Positions 60,045 through 64,000 of a DNA stretch of 64,000 nucleotides are shown here, one piece after another. The notes under the pieces are model-generated. The model was not told the DNA's origin and ran no database searches. It saw only the letters and a program-made list of their open reading frames with translations. Within the stretch, counting starts at the first letter, position 1; every line of letters begins with the position of its first letter. The stretch spans positions 124,001 to 188,000 of the forward strand of contig NZ_JAPVBQ010000001.1 in the NCBI RefSeq assembly GCF_026968045.1, in the 5' to 3' direction. The position numbers and the translations under genes are program-made. The stretch comes from Modestobacter sp. VKM Ac-2977. Lineage in GTDB: Bacteria; Actinomycetota; Actinomycetes; Mycobacteriales; Geodermatophilaceae.

Positions 60045-62167
60045 GGGGTCTCCTCCGGTCGGGCGGATGGGACGGGGACGAGAGAGCCACGGGCCCAGAG
60101 CGGGGTCTGGTCCTCGGCGTGCGGGCCGGGGACACCGTCGGCGCCCAGCGGGACCACCCAGCGGCTGGCGTCGCGGTCGGCGAGGTCCCAGACGTAGCGG
60201 GCCACCGGTCCACGCAGGCACAGGTCGGTGAGCCCGGGCAGGCTCGCGGTCGCGAGGACGCAGTCGGTGTCGCCGTCCAGCGGCAGCCCGTCGGCGGGCC
60301 GGTCGACGGTCTCCGCCCAGGGCGTGCCGTCGAGGGAGTGCACCGTCCGCAGCCGGTGCGTCGTCCCCCAGGCCGGCGCGGGCGCGCTCGCGGCGTCGGC
60401 GAGTGCGCCGTGGACGAGCGCGTCGACGTCGACGCCATGGCGGGGGAGGACGTCGAGCAGTCGCGCCAGCGCCGACCCGACCCGCTCCACGGGGGACAGC
60501 CACGGGGCCAGCACCTCGGGCACCCCGGCCGGGCTGTGCAGGGGGGCGAGCAGCGGGAGGTCCAGGACGCGCCGCACCACGGCGCTCCGCCAGGCGGCGA
60601 AGGCCCCGGCGCCGTGGCTGTCGGCGGCCATCCGGCGGTCCCAGGACAGCAGCTCCGTGCGCAGCCGGGCGGCGGGGGTGCAGGCCTCCGGAGCCGGCAC
60701 CAGCCGGAGGACGTCGAGCAGTCCGGTGGCGGGGGAGGAGACGGTGTCGACGAGCAGCTCGGCGAGGTCGTCGGCGCGCAGGCCGGTGCGGTCGCCGATG
60801 AGCGTGCGGAGGCGGGCGGCGCGGTGCGGTGGGGCGAAGACCGTGCCGTACGGGGCGACGTCCGGGCGCGCGTCGTTGGCGGTGACCGCCACGCCGTCCC
60901 ACGGCGCGGCGTCGGAGACGCGGAGACCCGCTGCGGGCGGGTGGGTCCCGCGCCACGCATGCGCGCGGTCCCACGCCGGCACGGGGTGCCAGCGGTTGAC
61001 GGCCGCCCGGTCGGGGACCCGGCCGGCGACCAGCTGGCGCACGTCACCGGCGGTGTCGGCGACCAGGACGCTGTTCACCGGCTCGACCCACGACGCGAGC
61101 GCGGCCTCGACGTCCCCGGCGGTCCGGGCGCGCAGCAGCAGCGGCAGCGCCTCGAACCCCAGCGCGGCGTCGACCCGGCTGGGTGCGCGCAGGCTCAGCG
61201 CCTCGGGCTCCTCGGCGCCGTCGTCGGCGGCCCAGGACGGGACGACGACCGGCCCCCGCGCGGTCTCCACGGTCTCCACGGTCACCGGCTCGCCGTCGCG
61301 GACGGCCAGCTGGACCGTCGCCGCCTCGGCCGGCTCCCAGCCGTCCGGCCCGAGGGCCTGCAGCCGGTCGCCGTCCCGGCGCAGCCGCTCCCGGTAGAGG
61401 TCCTGGTGGACGGCCATCGCGTTGGTCACCGCCCAGGCCACCGTGCCGGTGTGGCCGAAGTGGGCGACGCCGGGGACACCGGGGAAGGCGAGCCCGACCA
61501 CGTCGAGGGCCTCGGGCCCGTCCACCACCAGGTGCACCTGCTGGTACACGCCGGGTCGCTCCAGCACCCGGTGCGGGTCGCCGGCGACCAGGGGCAGCCC
61601 GGACGCCGTCCGGGAGCCGGTCACCGCGACCGCGTTGCTGCCGTCGGGTGGGCCCAGGCCGAGCGCGGTGGCGAGGTCGGGCCCGAGCCGGGGCCCGAAC
61701 GAGCGCAGCAGGTGGCCCCGCCAGACCGTCGTCCCCAGGGACCCGAACAGGACGTGGTGGACCAGGAAGACCCCCAGCGGGGTCCACGGCTGCCAGCCGC
61801 CGTGCCCGCCGCGGGGCAGGCCGAGCGCCTGCAGCTCGGGTGACCGTGCGGCGCCCTCGGCCAGGCCCTCGCGCACGCCCGCCACGTAGGCGGCCACCCA
61901 CCGCCGGGTCGCCGGGTCCAGCGAGTCGTGGCAGCGGCGGGCGGTGTCGTCGAGCCGGGCCCGGGCCGCGAAGTCGTCCCAGGACAGCCCGGCCGCGCCG
62001 ACGTGCGCGGCCAGCGTCGCCTCGCTGCGCCAGCGCTCGACCTCCAGCTGCCACGCGCGGTCGACGGCGGTGACCCGCCCCTGCGCCCAGGCGAGGTCGT
62101 CGAGCGACCCGGCCCGCACCGTCGGCACGCCCCACGGGTCCCGGGTCACCCCGGCCGGGGCGGTCAC
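60041..62167 (-). CDS. Penicillin-acylase-family Ntn hydrolase in a siderophore operon
   Basis: 708 residues. N-terminal segment RDPWGVPTVRAGSLDDLAWAQG, then the autoprocessing site GPPDGSNAVAVTGSRT with predicted nucleophile Ser177 that becomes the beta-chain N-terminus, and GLPLVAGDPHR. WVEPVNSVLVADTAGDVRQLVAG supplies the expected Asn oxyanion. Family members cleave amides (PvdQ trims an acyl chain from pyoverdine precursor, a precedent). No signal peptide, so it probably acts in the cytoplasm. GTG overlaps the IucA/IucC stop. Confidence 0.87.
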   Translation of the reverse strand: MTAPAGVTRDPWGVPTVRAGSLDDLAWAQGRVTAVDRAWQLEVERWRSEATLAAHVGAAGLSWDDFAARARLDDTARRCHDSLDPATRRWVAAYVAGVREGLAEGAARSPELQALGLPRGGHGGWQPWTPLGVFLVHHVLFGSLGTTVWRGHLLRSFGPRLGPDLATALGLGPPDGSNAVAVTGSRTASGLPLVAGDPHRVLERPGVYQQVHLVVDGPEALDVVGLAFPGVPGVAHFGHTGTVAWAVTNAMAVHQDLYRERLRRDGDRLQALGPDGWEPAEAATVQLAVRDGEPVTVETVETARGPVVVPSWAADDGAEEPEALSLRAPSRVDAALGFEALPLLLRARTAGDVEAALASWVEPVNSVLVADTAGDVRQLVAGRVPDRAAVNRWHPVPAWDRAHAWRGTHPPAAGLRVSDAAPWDGVAVTANDARPDVAPYGTVFAPPHRAARLRTLIGDRTGLRADDLAELLVDTVSSPATGLLDVLRLVPAPEACTPAARLRTELLSWDRRMAADSHGAGAFAAWRSAVVRRVLDLPLLAPLHSPAGVPEVLAPWLSPVERVGSALARLLDVLPRHGVDVDALVHGALADAASAPAPAWGTTHRLRTVHSLDGTPWAETVDRPADGLPLDGDTDCVLATASLPGLTDLCLRGPVARYVWDLADRDASRWVVPLGADGVPGPHAEDQTPLWARGSLVPVPSARPEETP

Positions 62168-63972
62168 CGGTGCGGGGCCGGTGCGTGCGGCGCGACCGGG
62201 TTGGCCAGCGTGCCGGCGTACTGGAGGGAGGACGCCTGGTCGGCCAGGTCGACCATCTGGAGCGTGTTCCGCAGCTGCAGCCGGTTCAGGCAGGAGTGCT
62301 GGAACTCCGGGGTGAAGAGGTCGAAGCGCCGGTGCAGGTCGGGGTGGGCGTCCCGGTGCGCCAGCAGGCAGTCGGCGACGCAGCGCCAGACCTCGTCGGC
62401 GGGCAGCAGCCCGTCGGCGTCCAGCACGCCGGCGAGGTAGCGCAGGAACCCGTCGAAGACGTCGGTGAAGACCGACAGCAGGCGCACGTCGTCGTCGTAG
62501 GCCACGCGCACCCGCTCGACGCCCGGGGGCAGCGGCCTGTCCCCGAAGACGGCGACCTCCTCCCCGACGTCCTTCATCAGGACCCGGGTCGGGACCGAGT
62601 CGCGCAGCACGAGGATGACGTTCTCTCCGTGCGGCATGAAGGCGAGGTCCTGGGCGAGCAGGCAGTGCACGACCGGGCGGAGGTAGGCGTCGAGGTAGCG
62701 CCGCAGCCAGGTGCGCGGGTCCAGGCCCGAGTCGGTGACGAGACCGCCCACCAGCGAGCGGCCCTCGGCGTCCCGGTGCAGCAGCGCCGCCATGGTCATC
62801 GCCCGCTCGTCCGGTGCCAGCCGCGGCACCGGGCTCTCCCGCCACAGCGCCGCGACCATCCGCTGGTACGGCGAGCGCAGCCCGCGGGCGGCCATCCGGT
62901 GGTAGGCGTCGCCGGTGTAGCCGACCGAGGCCAGCTCGCGCAGCACGCCGAACCCGCTGGCCACGAGCTCGGGGTCGTCGGTGACGACCTCGGCGACCCA
63001 GTCGTTGATCGCCGGGGTCGCCCGCATGTAGGCCGGTGAGAGCCCGCGCAGGAAGCCCATGTTCTGGATCGCCAGCGCCGTCTTGACGTAGTGCCGGTCG
63101 GGGCGGTCGAGGTCGAAGAACGTCCGGATCGACTGCTGGGCCTGGTACCGGTCCTCGCTGTGCCCCACCGGCACGAGGTCGCGCCGGCCGACGTCGGCGG
63201 CGAAGGTGACCGCCAGCCGGTGGTCCCACTGCCAGGGGTGCACCGGCAGGTAGATGAAGTCGGCCGGGTCCAACCCCAGCGACCGCAGCCGGCCGGCGAA
63301 GCGCGCGAGCAGTTCCTCGCCGAGCTGCCCGGCGTAGAGCTGCTGCTCGTCGACGCCGTCGCCGCAGGCGAGGTGGGTGTGCTCGCGGCGCGCCGCCAGC
63401 CAGACCAGCCGGACCGGGGCCCCGGACTCGGGGGCGTAGGCGGCGGCGTCGGCCAGCCCGAAGCCGATGCGCCCGTTGTTGGCCACGAACGCCGGGTGCC
63501 CCTCGGTCATCGACCGCTCGACGGTCTGCAGGTCGGCGCGGGCCAGCTCGCGGGCGTCGGTGCGGCGGTGGTGCAGTTTCCACGCCGCCCCGGCGAGGGT
63601 CGCGCTGACCTCCTCCAGGTAGGTGCCCAGCAGCTGGTCGGGGATCCCGAGGTCGTGCTGCAGTTCGTCGACCAGCGCCAGCGCGTCCAGCGGTGCATCG
63701 ACGCCGTCGACGGTGCGGGACACCGACGCCGGGTCCACGTCCCAGTGCTCCAGCGGCAGCACCCGCGCGGCGAACCGGTACCGGACGCCCGCGGCGGTGC
63801 GCAGCGACCACCAGGTCCGCCCCAGGGCATCGGCCGGCCCGCCGTCCGCCTCGGGCGTGACGAGTCGCTCGTGGCCGAACTCCGACAGCGCCTTGGTGAC
63901 CACGTGCCGGTGCGCCCGGGCCATCGCCACCGGCTCGAGGTGGGCGGCGCCCAGGTCGGTCTCGTCCGCCAC
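62164..63972 (-). CDS. NIS siderophore synthetase, IucA/IucC family (may be 5'-incomplete)
   Basis: 602 residues, usual for the family. ATP-dependent condensation of a carboxylate and an amine or hydroxamate. Motifs: TEGHPAFVANNGRIGF, YLPVHPWQWD (244-250), AQQSIRTFFD (278-287) and KTALAIQNMGFLRGLSPAYM, a combination typical of AlcC/DesD-type enzymes. GTG 63972 fits the family start, but the frame stays open to the window edge, so the true start could lie outside. Two genes that follow on the same strand are coupled by 4-base overlaps. Confidence 0.92.
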   Translation of the reverse strand: MADETDLGAAHLEPVAMARAHRHVVTKALSEFGHERLVTPEADGGPADALGRTWWSLRTAAGVRYRFAARVLPLEHWDVDPASVSRTVDGVDAPLDALALVDELQHDLGIPDQLLGTYLEEVSATLAGAAWKLHHRRTDARELARADLQTVERSMTEGHPAFVANNGRIGFGLADAAAYAPESGAPVRLVWLAARREHTHLACGDGVDEQQLYAGQLGEELLARFAGRLRSLGLDPADFIYLPVHPWQWDHRLAVTFAADVGRRDLVPVGHSEDRYQAQQSIRTFFDLDRPDRHYVKTALAIQNMGFLRGLSPAYMRATPAINDWVAEVVTDDPELVASGFGVLRELASVGYTGDAYHRMAARGLRSPYQRMVAALWRESPVPRLAPDERAMTMAALLHRDAEGRSLVGGLVTDSGLDPRTWLRRYLDAYLRPVVHCLLAQDLAFMPHGENVILVLRDSVPTRVLMKDVGEEVAVFGDRPLPPGVERVRVAYDDDVRLLSVFTDVFDGFLRYLAGVLDADGLLPADEVWRCVADCLLAHRDAHPDLHRRFDLFTPEFQHSCLNRLQLRNTLQMVDLADQASSLQYAGTLANPVAPHAPAPHR

Positions 63973-64000
63973 CGGCCCGGTGCGCTCGGTCGTCGGCGCG

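Noticed and set aside
60041-63811. A single 1256-residue frame through acylase and synthetase
   Set aside because: The part above 62167 is a shadow of the IucA/IucC gene in another frame; the acylase starts at the overlapping GTG with family motifs from there.
1-64000. tRNA, rRNA, CRISPR, transposase or integrase
   Set aside because: No cloverleaf with a TTCGA loop outside coding, no regularly spaced repeats and no DDE or tyrosine-recombinase motifs were seen by eye; weak copies could be missed without a search tool.

Overview
The window is very GC-rich, gene-dense bacterial chromosome with many GTG starts, 4-bp start/stop overlaps and GGAGG-type ribosome sites. It reads as Actinomycetota. 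Two gene neighbourhoods match mycobacterial order from established knowledge: nth - thioredoxin-like - NUDIX - marP - ephE - holin-like - acs, and chelatase - cobO - cobB - cysG. Combined with the base composition I infer a soil actinomycete, perhaps Geodermatophilaceae, but the family is a guess. I see no rRNA, tRNA, CRISPR array, transposase or prophage.

Layout. 1-7.5 kb: the nth-to-acs block. 7.6-10.7 kb: an FhuF-type Fe-S protein and two alpha/beta hydrolases. 10.7-21.4 kb: a ten-gene minus-strand cobalamin operon behind a cobalamin riboswitch, holding a chelatase-like protein, cobO, cobB, the CbiMNQO cobalt transporter, a CobE-CobC fusion, cobT and cysG. 21.4-31.4 kb: three tandem paralogous membrane proteins with a winged-helix regulator, AbrB-type and AI-2E-type membrane proteins, small enzymes, cobQ-plsC and an ANTAR regulator. 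31.5-38.8 kb: a MocR regulator, cobD, def-cobL-cobM, cbiD and cobK. 38.9-46.6 kb: a secreted GH43/lectin enzyme, a pair of dynamin-like GTPases, an MFS exporter and a VOC protein. 46.6-50 kb: cobIJ-cobH-cobG. 50-59.2 kb: membrane and transport genes, including an AGCS symporter coupled to a universal stress protein and an unassigned ECF transporter. 59.2-64 kb: the end of an NIS siderophore operon (IucA/IucC synthetase, penicillin-acylase-family protein, GNAT acetyltransferase and a broken small gene).

How the genes work together. Seventeen genes cover cobalt uptake, uroporphyrinogen methylation, ring contraction, amidation, adenosylation and part of lower-loop assembly. CobG implies the oxygen-dependent route, but C1 methylation is assigned to the CbiD type, so the pathway looks hybrid. 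CobN, CobU/CobP and CobS are not in the window.

The least explained signal is two families of small palindromic repeats. One (four copies, 26-34 nt, CCAA...TTGG arms around TCGCGA or TGGCCA) lies inside or at the start of three cobalamin genes and once between genes. The other (three 59-nt copies, about 85% identical pairwise) sits at gene ends like a mobile terminator. Several genes also appear to begin at CTG codons.
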